DNA of 64,000 nt from Chloroflexota bacterium (GTDB taxonomy: Bacteria; Chloroflexota; UBA11872): NCBI GenBank assembly GCA_026708035.1, contig JAPOVQ010000035.1, positions 62,001 through 126,000 on the forward strand, in the 5' to 3' direction. The notes below the pieces were generated by a model. That model made no database searches, was not told where the DNA came from, and saw only the letters and a list, made by a program, of their open reading frames with translations. Positions 18,518-26,624 of this stretch are shown in pieces. Each line of letters opens with the position of its first letter. Position 1 is the first letter of the stretch. Both the position numbers and the translations under genes were made by a program.

Positions 18518-18576
18518 CGCCGTGGCATGATGCGCCGCGTGACGACCGAACCACTGCGTGAGGAGCGTTCACGCTC

Positions 18577-19059
18577 ATGAGACATCCCTCTTACGACTCC
18601 GCCTGCGACGTGTGCCACGCCAACGCCGGAGAGGCCCCGAGTCCCGGCGGCGTCATCTTCGCCAACGACCTGTGGTTCGTGCGTCACACGCCCCCGCCGG
18701 CGCCGCTGGCCGGCTGGATGATGCTGCATCCCCAGCGGCACGTGCAGGGCCCGGCGCACTTCACCGACGAGGAGACCGAGAACTTCGGTCCGGTGCTGCG
18801 GCATCTCACGCGCACGCTCGAGCAGGTGACCGGCGCGCTGCGGATCTACGTCGTCGCGTTCGGCGAGAGCGTGCCGCACATGCACGCCCACCTGGCGCCC
18901 CGTTACGCCAAGATGCCCAACGACGCGGTGGCCTGGAGCCTCAGCGACACGTTTCGCCAGGTTGCCGGCGGCGAGCTGCCGGGCGCGGACCAGGCCGAGG
19001 TGGATCGCATCATCTCGGACTACCGCGTGGCGCTGGAGGCCGATCCGCCGCCGCGGTAG
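18577..19059 (+). CDS. HIT family protein
   Basis: 160 aa. The histidine-triad motif is PHMHAHLAPR near residue 102. A Cys pair near the N-terminus (SACDVCHANAGE) matches HIT proteins that bind zinc. These are nucleotide phosphoramidases or AMP-transferring hydrolases; the substrate is not predictable. A second, different HIT gene lies at 20336, beyond the DUF402 gene. Confidence 0.88.
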   Translation: MRHPSYDSACDVCHANAGEAPSPGGVIFANDLWFVRHTPPPAPLAGWMMLHPQRHVQGPAHFTDEETENFGPVLRHLTRTLEQVTGALRIYVVAFGESVPHMHAHLAPRYAKMPNDAVAWSLSDTFRQVAGGELPGADQAEVDRIISDYRVALEADPPPR

Positions 19060-19081
19060 GAGCCTCGGGCGAGGTCCGATC

Positions 19082-19116
19082 CCCTCTCCCTGGAAGGGAG
19101 AGGGCCAGGGTGAGGG
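19082..19116. repeat. dispersed intergenic palindromic repeat, second copy
   Basis: CCCTCTCCC-TGGAA-GGGAGAGGG followed by CCAGGGTGAGGG. It matches the element at 17864-17896 and lies 22 bases past the end of the HIT gene. Confidence 0.65.
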
Positions 19117-19148
19117 TCAGGCCTTGTCAGTCTTGCCCGGCCCCTATC

Positions 19149-19177
19149 CGTCATTTCCGCGGAGGCGGGAATCCCGG
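19149..19177. repeat. REP-like palindrome, second copy
   Basis: ATTTCCGC-GGAG-GCGGGAAT, a near-perfect inverted repeat, is the same type as at 7796-7823. Here it sits in tandem after the other repeat family, between two convergent genes. Confidence 0.55.
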
Positions 19178-19230
19178 CCCGGCTTTCGGACCGCGCAATT
19201 GGGTGCTCTGTACCGCAGGCTTTGCGCCGA

Positions 19231-20172
19231 CTAGAACCAGGACGCGGCAACGAAGCGCGGCGCGGTGACGACGCCGCGCGCGGCAATGCCCGAGAGTCGC
19301 AGCGCCGCGTCCAGGCGCATCGTCAGTGCCTCGTCGGATCCATCCAGCGCCGCGTGGAACTCCGCCAGCGGCTCCATTTCGTGTTCTCGCGCCAGCGCGA
19401 GCGTGACCAGCGTGCGTCCGCCGTAGATGCCCAGCGCGGCGCGCGCGTGCGGCACCAGCCGATCCAGCTCACCGGGCGCTCCGGCGATGAGCACGCCGTC
19501 GCGCGGCGGCGCGTCGGGTGGCAGCACCATCAGGGGATTCACGAACGCATCGTGCACGGAAGCCGGGTTCAGGCGCGCGAACATGCGTTCCAAGGACGTG
19601 CGCCCGGCGCCGTCGAGTTCGCCGACCACCGCCAGGCCGTCGCCCGCGCCGGGAATCAGCCAGAAGCGCGACTCCTCCGAGCCGTACGGCGCACCCGGTT
19701 CGGCCCGAACGAACGGCGGGCGCGCGGCCGCAATGTCGTCCACGATCGCGACGATCTCCTGCCGTACGCGCTCGAAGTCCGCCGCAGGCAGCGCCGCGCG
19801 AGCGCCCACCAGCTCCGGAATGTCCGCGAGGTGATACGCGCCGTCGGGATACGCCTCGACGTCCACGATCAGGTCGCGCCAAGTCACGACGCCGCCACTG
19901 ATCTCCACTGGACGGATGACGTTCACGTACCAATGCCGGCCCGGCGTCGACAGCTCCATCACCTGGCGCCACGCGCCGTGCCAATAGCGGTCCAGGCTGG
20001 CGTCCTGCCCGGACCACGAGGAACCGTCCGCCATGCGGAAGTCCGTGCCGGCGGGGACCGCGATCGTGAAGCCTTCGGTCGTCACCTCGTGCACCAGCGC
20101 CCGGCACTCCCACTTGGGCGTGTCGCCATGCCACGGCAGCTTGCGCACGGTGACTTGCTGCCCGGGTCGCAT
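19231..20172 (-). CDS. DUF402 domain protein with uncharacterised C-terminal domain
   Basis: 313 aa. Residues about 1-150 match DUF402 (VRKLPWHGDTPKWECRALVHE, then HWYVNVIRPVEISGGVVTWRDLIVDVEAYPDG). This is the fold of nucleoside di/triphosphatases and FomD, where the conserved Asp/Tyr/Lys set binds metal and phosphate. Residues about 150-313 are not recognised: a helical segment followed by alternating strands (FWLIPGAGDGLAVVGELD, DGVLIAGAPGELDRLVPHARAAL). Two HIT-family nucleotide hydrolases flank it. Confidence 0.68.
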   Translation of the reverse strand: MRPGQQVTVRKLPWHGDTPKWECRALVHEVTTEGFTIAVPAGTDFRMADGSSWSGQDASLDRYWHGAWRQVMELSTPGRHWYVNVIRPVEISGGVVTWRDLIVDVEAYPDGAYHLADIPELVGARAALPAADFERVRQEIVAIVDDIAAARPPFVRAEPGAPYGSEESRFWLIPGAGDGLAVVGELDGAGRTSLERMFARLNPASVHDAFVNPLMVLPPDAPPRDGVLIAGAPGELDRLVPHARAALGIYGGRTLVTLALAREHEMEPLAEFHAALDGSDEALTMRLDAALRLSGIAARGVVTAPRFVAASWF

Positions 20173-20335
20173 CGTGGCCTCAGCGGCGTTCTCAGAGATG
20201 CGAGCCTCTTCCGGCGATGATCCGTAGCATTCCCGGCCGGCAGTCTAGGCGGAGGATGTTGTGTGTCTACCCGAGACGCCTTGTCCGCCGGGTGTCAACA
20301 CTCGATGCCGCGCGGCGTCAGGGCGATACTGACGC

Positions 20336-20821
20336 ATGGAAACCGCCTTGACCTACGCTCCGTCGGGCTACGACTGCCCGTTCTGCCGCATCGCACGCGG
20401 GGTATTTGGCGGTACGGTTCGCGGCGGCGCGGAGGCCGACGTGCTGCGGACGCCGGACGTGACGGCGTTTGTCGGCTCCCACTGGTGGCCGCGAAACGAG
20501 GGATCGGTGATCGTGATCCCCAACGCGCACTACGAGTCCATCTTCGACCTGCCGATCGCGGCCGCCGCGCGGATTCACGCGGCGGCGCAGCGTGTCGCCG
20601 TGGCCATGACCAGCGTCTATCGCTGCGAGGGCGTTTCCACGCGTCAGCACAACGGCCCCGGGGGCGGGCAAGAGGTCTGGCACTACCACCTCCACGTGCT
20701 GCCGCGTTGGCCCAACGACCGTCTCTACGAGCGCACGGCGGAACGCTTCCGGGCGCCACCGGACGAACGCGCATGCCGTGCAGGCATGCTGCGGGCGGAG
20801 CTTGATTCCGACCTCAAATAG
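20336..20821 (+). CDS. HIT family protein
   Basis: 161 aa. The N-terminal zinc Cys pair is CPFCRIARG and the triad is WHYHLHVLPRW near residue 120. It is more like the classic Hint/HIT hydrolases than the neighbour at 18577. A -10-like GATACT (20325-20330) lies just before the ATG, so initiation may be nearly leaderless; the -35 is weak. Confidence 0.88.
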   Translation: METALTYAPSGYDCPFCRIARGVFGGTVRGGAEADVLRTPDVTAFVGSHWWPRNEGSVIVIPNAHYESIFDLPIAAAARIHAAAQRVAVAMTSVYRCEGVSTRQHNGPGGGQEVWHYHLHVLPRWPNDRLYERTAERFRAPPDERACRAGMLRAELDSDLK

Positions 20822-20934
20822 CCGCCAATGCCTTGTTGGGGCAGTTTCGGTATCCATCACCGTCGGCAACCCGAATTCCCGAATGGCGGCCGACCTGCGC
20901 CACAATGGGGGTCAACGGCAGCCGAGAGACACCC

Positions 20935-21375
20935 ATGCAAGAAATCGCCCAGATCCGTATCGACGCCTCGCCCGACGACGTGTTTGCGCTGCTCGCTGAT
21001 ACCGACCGCCGCGGCGAGTGGCAGGAAGGCGTCGAGACGTTCGACTACGCGTCCGAGTTCGATCCCGACAACGCCGTGGGCGCCACGTTCACCCAGCGCA
21101 TCCGCGAAGGCTGGCGCGTCACCGAATACCTGGGCGAGATCACGACCTACGACCCGGGCGCCTGCTGGGGCTCGCGCACGACCGGCGGCTCCTACTCGAT
21201 GGTCGTCGAATACCGGCTCACGCCCGTCGACGGCGGCACGACGGTAATCACCGTCGTGGACGTGGGTTCGACCTCGTGGTTCGTGCGCCTGATGGGGTTG
21301 CTGTTCGGCTGGCTGACGCGCTCGCTGGGCCGCAAGCACCTGCGCGCGCTCAAGGACCTGGTCGAAGCCGCCTGA
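20935..21375 (+). CDS. SRPBCC family protein
   Basis: 146 aa. It begins ALIDA-like: EIAQIRIDASPDDVFALLADTDRRGEW, the usual polyketide-cyclase/dehydrase opening, and ends in a long helix with a hydrophobic stretch (WFVRLMGLLFGWLTRSLGRK). It probably carries a hydrophobic ligand; the function is unknown. The frame is open to 20833, but ATG 20935 begins the conserved fold. It lies 10 bases before the next gene, so the two are probably cotranscribed. Confidence 0.75.
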   Translation: MQEIAQIRIDASPDDVFALLADTDRRGEWQEGVETFDYASEFDPDNAVGATFTQRIREGWRVTEYLGEITTYDPGACWGSRTTGGSYSMVVEYRLTPVDGGTTVITVVDVGSTSWFVRLMGLLFGWLTRSLGRKHLRALKDLVEAA

Positions 21376-21385
21376 TTCGACCGCG

Positions 21386-22165
21386 ATGCCGCGCATTCGC
21401 CTGATTCATTGGAATGCCGACGAGGCCGCAGGACGGGCGGCGCGGCTGGCAGCGGGCGAGCTGCAGGTTGACCACGCGCCGTTGGACCCGGCCGGACTGC
21501 GGGCGCTGCGCGCCGATCCGCCGGATGCTGTCGTCATCGATCTGAGTCGCCTGCCGTCGCACGGGCGCGATTTGGGCGCGGCGCTGCGGCAGGCAAAGTC
21601 CACGCGAGAGATTCCGCTGGTGTTCGTGGATGGGGACCCGGCCAAGGTCGACCGCGCGCGCGAACTGCTGCCGGATGCGGTTTACACCGACTGGGCGGGT
21701 ATCCACCAGGACTTGGCGCAGTCGATGGCCCAACCGCCTACAGACCCGGTGGTGCCGGGGTCGAACCTTGCCGGCTACTCGGGCACGCCGTTGCCGCGAA
21801 AGCTCGGCATCAAGTCCGGCTATGCCGTGGCGCTGGTGGGCGCGCCCGACGACTTCGAGCGCACCCTGGGCGAGCTGCCGCTCGACGTGACCCTGCGCCG
21901 CCGCGCGCAGGGTCGCTGCGATCTGATCGTCTGGTTCGTCGGCTCGCGTCGCGATCTGAAGCGGCGGGTCGCGCGTTACGGAGAAAAGGCGGGTGCCGGC
22001 GGGCTGTGGATCTGCTGGCCCAAGAAGACCTCCGGCGTGGTGTCCGATCTATCCGAGCGTGTGGTGCGCGAAACCGGGCTGGCCCGTGGGCTTGTGGACT
22101 ACAAGATCGCGTCCATCGATCGCGTCTGGTCCGGCCTGCGATTTACACGCCGCAAGTCCGGCTGA
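21386..22165 (+). CDS. receiver-like domain fused to DUF3052-like domain
   Basis: 259 aa. Residues 1-120 look like a response-regulator receiver: IRLIHWN, VVIDLSRLPSHGRDLGAALRQ (Asp at the phosphoacceptor strand), then IPLVFVDGD. The usual early acidic pair is weak, so it may be a pseudo-receiver. Residues about 130-245 match DUF3052 (KLGIKSGYAVALVGAPDDFERTLGELP...GLWICWPKK...DLSERVVRETGLARGLVDYKI). The output is unknown. It follows the SRPBCC gene closely. Confidence 0.7.
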   Translation: MPRIRLIHWNADEAAGRAARLAAGELQVDHAPLDPAGLRALRADPPDAVVIDLSRLPSHGRDLGAALRQAKSTREIPLVFVDGDPAKVDRARELLPDAVYTDWAGIHQDLAQSMAQPPTDPVVPGSNLAGYSGTPLPRKLGIKSGYAVALVGAPDDFERTLGELPLDVTLRRRAQGRCDLIVWFVGSRRDLKRRVARYGEKAGAGGLWICWPKKTSGVVSDLSERVVRETGLARGLVDYKIASIDRVWSGLRFTRRKSG

Positions 22166-22185
22166 GGACGGCGCGGATTCGGCGG

Positions 22186-23340
22186 CTACCCGGGCCGCGG
22201 CCAGGGATGCTCGGCGATCGCCGCTTCGTCGAGGTCCGTGCCCCAGCCCGGCGCGGTGGGGATGCGCATATGGCCGTCGGCGATCTCGGGCAGCGCGGTC
22301 ACGATGTCGTCGCGCCAGGGCGCCGAGTCCACGTCGACCTCCATCATGGCCAGGTTGGTGACGCAGGCGCTCCACTGCGCCGCGATGAACGTGGCCAGGT
22401 GGCTGTAGTAGTTGTGCGGCGCGACGTTGATTTCGTAAGTCGCGGCGAGCGTGGCGATCTCCACCGACTGGGCCATGCCGTTCCACGGCACGTCGATCAC
22501 CGCCACGTCCACGGCGTGTCCCTCCAGGAACGGCAGGAAGTCGCGCACGGTGTTGAGGCTTTCGAGTGAGGCCAGCGGCATGGGCGCGGCATCGCGGATG
22601 TCCCGCAGCGCGGCCGGGTCGTACATGTCGATCTCGATCCAGCGCAGGTCGAACGGCTCCAGCGCCCGGACGAGCCTGATGCAGGCTTCCGGGCGAAAGC
22701 GGAAGTTGAGGTCGAGGCAGATGTCGACGCGCGGCCCCACGGCCTCGCGCAGCGTGCCGATCAGGCGCACGGCGGTGTCGAGCGTCTCGTGGTCGAGGTT
22801 GGCGTCCCCCCGCGTCCAGAAGTTCGCCGGCGCGCCCGGCGCGAAGATGTTGGTCTTGAGCGCCGTGTAGCCACGGCGCACGGCGTCCCGGCCCAGCTCC
22901 GCGACGTCGTCCCAGGTCCGCAGGGGCGGGGTGCCGAGAACCTCCGGGCTGCGCGCGCGGTAGCTGCCGAAGTGCGACCAATAGAGCCGCACGCGGTCGC
23001 GCGTGGGACCGCCCAGGAGCCGATGCACCGGCACCCCAAGCGCCTTGCCCTGGATGTCCCACAGCGCCAGCTCGATGCCCGCGATGCACTTGGTCAGCAG
23101 CCCACCCAGATTCTGCTGCGTGTGACGGCTGAGATCGCGCACGACGGCGCGGATGGCGCCCGCATCGCGCCCCACCACCAGCGGGGCCAGGTCGCGGATT
23201 CCGCCGGCCAGCGCGTGCGCCCCGCGCCAGTCGGTGCACTCGCCGTAGCCGGTGATGCCCGCGTCCGTGCTGACCTTCACGAAGGTCCAGGCCGTCCAGC
23301 CCGCGTCGCATTGCAGCGGCTCGACCGACGTGACCTTCAT
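22186..23340 (-). CDS. mandelate racemase/muconate lactonizing enzyme family protein
   Basis: 384 aa. Enolase-superfamily enzyme: capping domain, then barrel with metal ligands Asp in CLDLNFR, Glu in WIEIDMYD and Glu in ASLESLN, a Lys in ALKTNIF, and a His in VAPHNYYSH as probable general acid/base. Such enzymes abstract the alpha-proton of a carboxylate, often sugar-acid dehydratases; the substrate is uncertain. ATG 23340 gives the usual MKVTSVEPL opening; GTG 23361 is an alternative. Confidence 0.87.
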   Translation of the reverse strand: MKVTSVEPLQCDAGWTAWTFVKVSTDAGITGYGECTDWRGAHALAGGIRDLAPLVVGRDAGAIRAVVRDLSRHTQQNLGGLLTKCIAGIELALWDIQGKALGVPVHRLLGGPTRDRVRLYWSHFGSYRARSPEVLGTPPLRTWDDVAELGRDAVRRGYTALKTNIFAPGAPANFWTRGDANLDHETLDTAVRLIGTLREAVGPRVDICLDLNFRFRPEACIRLVRALEPFDLRWIEIDMYDPAALRDIRDAAPMPLASLESLNTVRDFLPFLEGHAVDVAVIDVPWNGMAQSVEIATLAATYEINVAPHNYYSHLATFIAAQWSACVTNLAMMEVDVDSAPWRDDIVTALPEIADGHMRIPTAPGWGTDLDEAAIAEHPWPRPG

Positions 23341-23395
23341 CCGGACGCTGATCCGTGACACGCGTGAGTCGTCCGGCCGGTGCGGAGTGGCACGG

Positions 23396-24127
23396 CTACC
23401 ACTCCATCCCGTGCTCGCGCAGGCTCACGAAGTTGGGCGGGTCGGTCGGACCGCGGGCGATCACCAGGTGGTCCAAGACTTCGACGCCCAGGAGCTTGCC
23501 GGCCTCCGCGGCCGTGCGCGTGAGCTTGGCGTCGTCGTCAGACGGCGAGGGATCGCCCGAGGGGTGGTTGTGCGCCAGGATCACCGCGGGACAATCCCGC
23601 CGCACGGCGTCCCGAAACACGTCCGCCATGCTGGCGCCCACGGTGTTGACCCGGCCTTCCGCAATCGGCGCCAGATCCATCATGCGATGCCGTCCGTCGA
23701 GCAGGATGACTTGCAGCGTCTCGCGCGGCAGCGCGGCTATGCGCGGCGCCAGGATGCGCGCCGCGTCCTCCGGGCTGCGGATTTCGGGGCGCTCGTCCAA
23801 GGGCTCGCGTTGAAGCCGGCGCCCGAGTTGCAGCGCCGCCTTGATCTGCACGGCCTTGGCGCGGCCGATGCCGTGGTGCGCGCAAAGCTCGGCCACGCTC
23901 GCATTCTCGAGCGCCGACAAACCGCCCATTTCCGAGAGCAGCGACTGGGCCAGCTCAACGGCGCTGCCGCGGTCCGAACCGACGCGCAGGATGATGGCCA
24001 GCAGCTCGGCCTCGCTCAGGGCCTCGGCGCCATCCTGGGCCAGCCGCTCGCGCGGGCGGTTGGCGGCCGCCATGTCGCGAATGCGAACGCTGTAGCCCGG
24101 TCGCTGGTCGTCGGGCGCGGCGGCCAT
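23396..24127 (-). CDS. radC: RadC family JAMM-domain protein
   Basis: 243 aa. An N-terminal helix-hairpin-helix-like part (ELCAHHGIGRAKAVQIKAALQLGRR) precedes the JAMM/MPN+ metal site, ILAHNHPSGDPSPSDDD. RadC is widely conserved, but its role in DNA repair is unproven. ATG 24127 lies 8 bases after the carbonic-anhydrase-like gene; upstream sequence in the same frame belongs to that gene's shadow. It is near the end of the long aro transcript. Confidence 0.92.
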   Translation of the reverse strand: MAAAPDDQRPGYSVRIRDMAAANRPRERLAQDGAEALSEAELLAIILRVGSDRGSAVELAQSLLSEMGGLSALENASVAELCAHHGIGRAKAVQIKAALQLGRRLQREPLDERPEIRSPEDAARILAPRIAALPRETLQVILLDGRHRMMDLAPIAEGRVNTVGASMADVFRDAVRRDCPAVILAHNHPSGDPSPSDDDAKLTRTAAEAGKLLGVEVLDHLVIARGPTDPPNFVSLREHGMEW

Positions 24128-24135
24128 CGGGCGAA

Positions 24136-24960
24136 TCAGCCCGCCGCGGTGTTGTGGCCGGCGTCGCGCTCGTCGCCCGCCAGCGCGCGGTATTCCGCCG
24201 CGCGCTCCACGATCAGGTGCTGGACCTCCTGCGCCGTGACGTCGCGCATCGGCCGCGCCGGCACGCCGACCAGCAACGACGATTCGGGAAACTCCTTGTT
24301 CTCCGGCACCAGCGCGGCGGCGCCGACGATGGAGTGACGGCGCACGTGTGACCCGCTGAGCACGGTGGACTGGATGCCGATGAGGCACTCGTCCTCGATG
24401 ATGCAGGCGTGCAGGACGGCCATGTGCCCCACGGTGACGTCGGCCCCGATGCGCAGCGGGACGCCCGGGTCCACGTGCAGCACGCAGCCATCCTGGATGT
24501 TCGTGCCCGCGCCGATGATCACCGGCGCAATGTCGGCGCGGATCACCGTGTTGAACCACACGCTGGCGCCGTCCCCGAGGCGCACGTCGCCTATGAGCTT
24601 GGCCCCGGGCGCCACGAAGGCGCCGCGGCCGATGGTGGGCGCCTTGCCGTTAATCGCCAGCAAGCTTGGGGCGGGCTCCGCCGCGGGCGACGGGCCCATG
24701 TCCCGCAGCAGCACTTCTTCCTGCAACGCGCGCAGGTAGGCGTCGTCGAGCGTTTCGCGGGGCCGCAGGATCAGATAGAGCACGGCGCCAATGGGTCCGA
24801 GCAGCAGCACCATCAGGGTGGCGAACAGGCGCACGTAGATGTCCTGGGTGCGCCGCCCGATGTCGTAGTGCGCCCAGATGGCGCCGGCCACCCACGCCGC
24901 CGCCGCGAAGGCGGCCGCCAGCGCCAGCGCCACGGTGATCCCGCGGCCGAGCGGCTCCAC
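24136..24960 (-). CDS. membrane-anchored gamma-carbonic-anhydrase-like protein
   Basis: 274 aa. Two hydrophobic segments (residues about 8-30 and 44-65, ending LILRPRETLDDAYLRALQEEVLL) precede a left-handed beta-helix of hexapeptide repeats from about residue 107. The three zinc His of gamma-class carbonic anhydrases are present: His162 (VLHVD), His179 and His184 (VGHMAVLHAC). Stand-alone family members lack the membrane part. If active, it would hydrate CO2 at the inner face of the membrane; it may instead bind CoA-linked ligands. It follows aroB by 51 bases. Confidence 0.8.
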   Translation of the reverse strand: MEPLGRGITVALALAAAFAAAAWVAGAIWAHYDIGRRTQDIYVRLFATLMVLLLGPIGAVLYLILRPRETLDDAYLRALQEEVLLRDMGPSPAAEPAPSLLAINGKAPTIGRGAFVAPGAKLIGDVRLGDGASVWFNTVIRADIAPVIIGAGTNIQDGCVLHVDPGVPLRIGADVTVGHMAVLHACIIEDECLIGIQSTVLSGSHVRRHSIVGAAALVPENKEFPESSLLVGVPARPMRDVTAQEVQHLIVERAAEYRALAGDERDAGHNTAAG

Positions 24961-25011
24961 GCTAGGTTGTCCTGGGCCGGAGAGGCATGCCCGATTGTAG
25001 AGGCGGCGGGC

Positions 25012-26076
25012 TCATGCGGCCGGGGCGCGCAGCTCGTGCAGCACGTCCCGCACGATGTGAGGGTTCACGTGATGCCCCGGACTGGCCGCGCCGATGCGCT
25101 CGGCCAGCACCCACTGGATGCGTCCGCCGCGTACTTTCTTGTCCCGCTGCATGGCCTGCAGCAGGTCGTCGGGCGCGGAATTCATGTAGGACTGCGACAA
25201 GCCGACATGCCGCAGCAACTCGTGTTGTCGCACGGCGTCGGCTGCAGCCAGCGCGCCCACGCGGACGCTGATGGCCGCGGCTCCCCGCATGCCGATGGCC
25301 ACCGCCTCGCCGTGCCGATAGGCGCCGTAGCCGCACACGGTCTCCAGCGCGTGGGCGATGGTGTGGCCGTAGTTGAGCACGGCGCGCGCGCCGCGGTCGT
25401 GCGGGTCCTCGTCGACGATCCGCGCCTTCCAGCGCACGCAGCGCGTCACCAGTTCCTCGAGCAAGGCCGTGTCGTCAAGCTCGTCGACGCGCCGCTCGAT
25501 CAGCTCGAACATGCCGGCGTCGAAGATCATGGCGGTCTTGATCACCTCGGCGTAGTCGGCCACGAGCTGCGCGTGCGGCAGGGTGGCCAGCAGGTCGGGA
25601 TCGATCACGCTCTGCCGCGCCGGGTAGAAGGCGCCGACGAGGTTCTTGCCCGCCGCCAGGTCCACCGCGACCTTTCCGCCGACGCTGCTGTCGATCTGGG
25701 CCAGCAGCGTGGTCGGCACCTGGATCAACGGAACCCCGCGCAGGTAGGCGGCGGCCACGAATCCGGCCAGGTCGCCCACCACGCCGCCGCCGAGCGCGAT
25801 GATCGGGTCGCCGCGTTCGGCGCCTTGCTCCGCCAACCAGGCCCAGAGCTCGTTGGCCGCGGCGACCGATTTGCTGGATTCTCCGGGCGGCACGGCGCGC
25901 GACTCGACCGTGACGCCGGCCTGCGTCAGCTCCCCGACGATGCGCTGACCGTGCAGCTGCATCACGGTGGTGTCGGCGATCACCCACGCCCGCGGCGGCA
26001 GGCCCTCTTGGTCCAGCACCTGCGCCAACCGGCCGCTGGCGCCGCGCTCGATCTGGATGTAGTCCAGCGTGTCCAT
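25012..26076 (-). CDS. aroB: 3-dehydroquinate synthase
   Basis: 354 aa. It converts DAHP to 3-dehydroquinate, the second shikimate step, using NAD and a divalent metal. Seen: GGGVVGDLAGFVAAAYLRGVP for NAD, VPTTLLAQIDSSVGGKVAVDL, and metal ligands Glu in YAEVIKTAMI, His in NYGHTIAHALE and His in YRHGEAVAIGM. Its ATG shares one base with the aroK stop (TGATG). Confidence 0.96.
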   Translation of the reverse strand: MDTLDYIQIERGASGRLAQVLDQEGLPPRAWVIADTTVMQLHGQRIVGELTQAGVTVESRAVPPGESSKSVAAANELWAWLAEQGAERGDPIIALGGGVVGDLAGFVAAAYLRGVPLIQVPTTLLAQIDSSVGGKVAVDLAAGKNLVGAFYPARQSVIDPDLLATLPHAQLVADYAEVIKTAMIFDAGMFELIERRVDELDDTALLEELVTRCVRWKARIVDEDPHDRGARAVLNYGHTIAHALETVCGYGAYRHGEAVAIGMRGAAAISVRVGALAAADAVRQHELLRHVGLSQSYMNSAPDDLLQAMQRDKKVRGGRIQWVLAERIGAASPGHHVNPHIVRDVLHELRAPAA

Positions 26077-26624
26077 CAGGCCGGGCGGCAGGCCATGGCG
26101 GCGCGCACCTCGGCGGCCAGCGCCTCGGCAACTTCGGCCACCGAGCGTTGGTCCGTGTCGACATGCACGTGGGCCTGCCGATAGGCGGCCTCACGCGCCG
26201 CGATCAAGTCGGCGAGGCGGCGTCGCGGATCGTCGCCGAGCATGGGCCGGGGCTCGTCCGCCAGACCGTCCGCCAGGCGGGCGGCGGCGACGTCCGGGCT
26301 GACTTGCAGCCACGCGACGAGCCCGCGCGCGAGCAGCCGCTCGCGGGTCGTTGCGTCGGCCATGGCGCCGCCGCCGAGCGCCCCGGCGGCGCGCGGTTGC
26401 GCGCTCAATTCGTCCACCACGTCCCGCTCCAGGGCGCGAAAGGCCGGCTCGCCGTCCTGGGCGAAGATCTGCGGGATCGACCGGCCGTCGCGCGCCGCGA
26501 TTTCGACGTCGCTGTCCCAGGCCGTCCAGCCGAGTCGAGTCGCGGCGGCCCTGGCGACCGACGATTTGCCGGCGCCGCTCATGCCCACGAGGAACACTCG
26601 GTCCACGGGGCGGCGACCGCTCAC
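26076..26624 (-). CDS. aroK: shikimate kinase
   Basis: 182 aa. P-loop VGMSGAGKSSVARAAA, shikimate-binding Asp in WDSDVEIA, FAQDGEPAFRALERDVV (E-x-x-F-R), the GALGGGA loop and the lid region EPRPMLGDDPRRRL are present. The start is GTG 26624, overlapping aroC by 4 bases (GTGA). The longer open frame to 26780 is a shadow of aroC. Confidence 0.93.
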   Translation of the reverse strand: MSGRRPVDRVFLVGMSGAGKSSVARAAATRLGWTAWDSDVEIAARDGRSIPQIFAQDGEPAFRALERDVVDELSAQPRAAGALGGGAMADATTRERLLARGLVAWLQVSPDVAAARLADGLADEPRPMLGDDPRRRLADLIAAREAAYRQAHVHVDTDQRSVAEVAEALAAEVRAAMACRPA

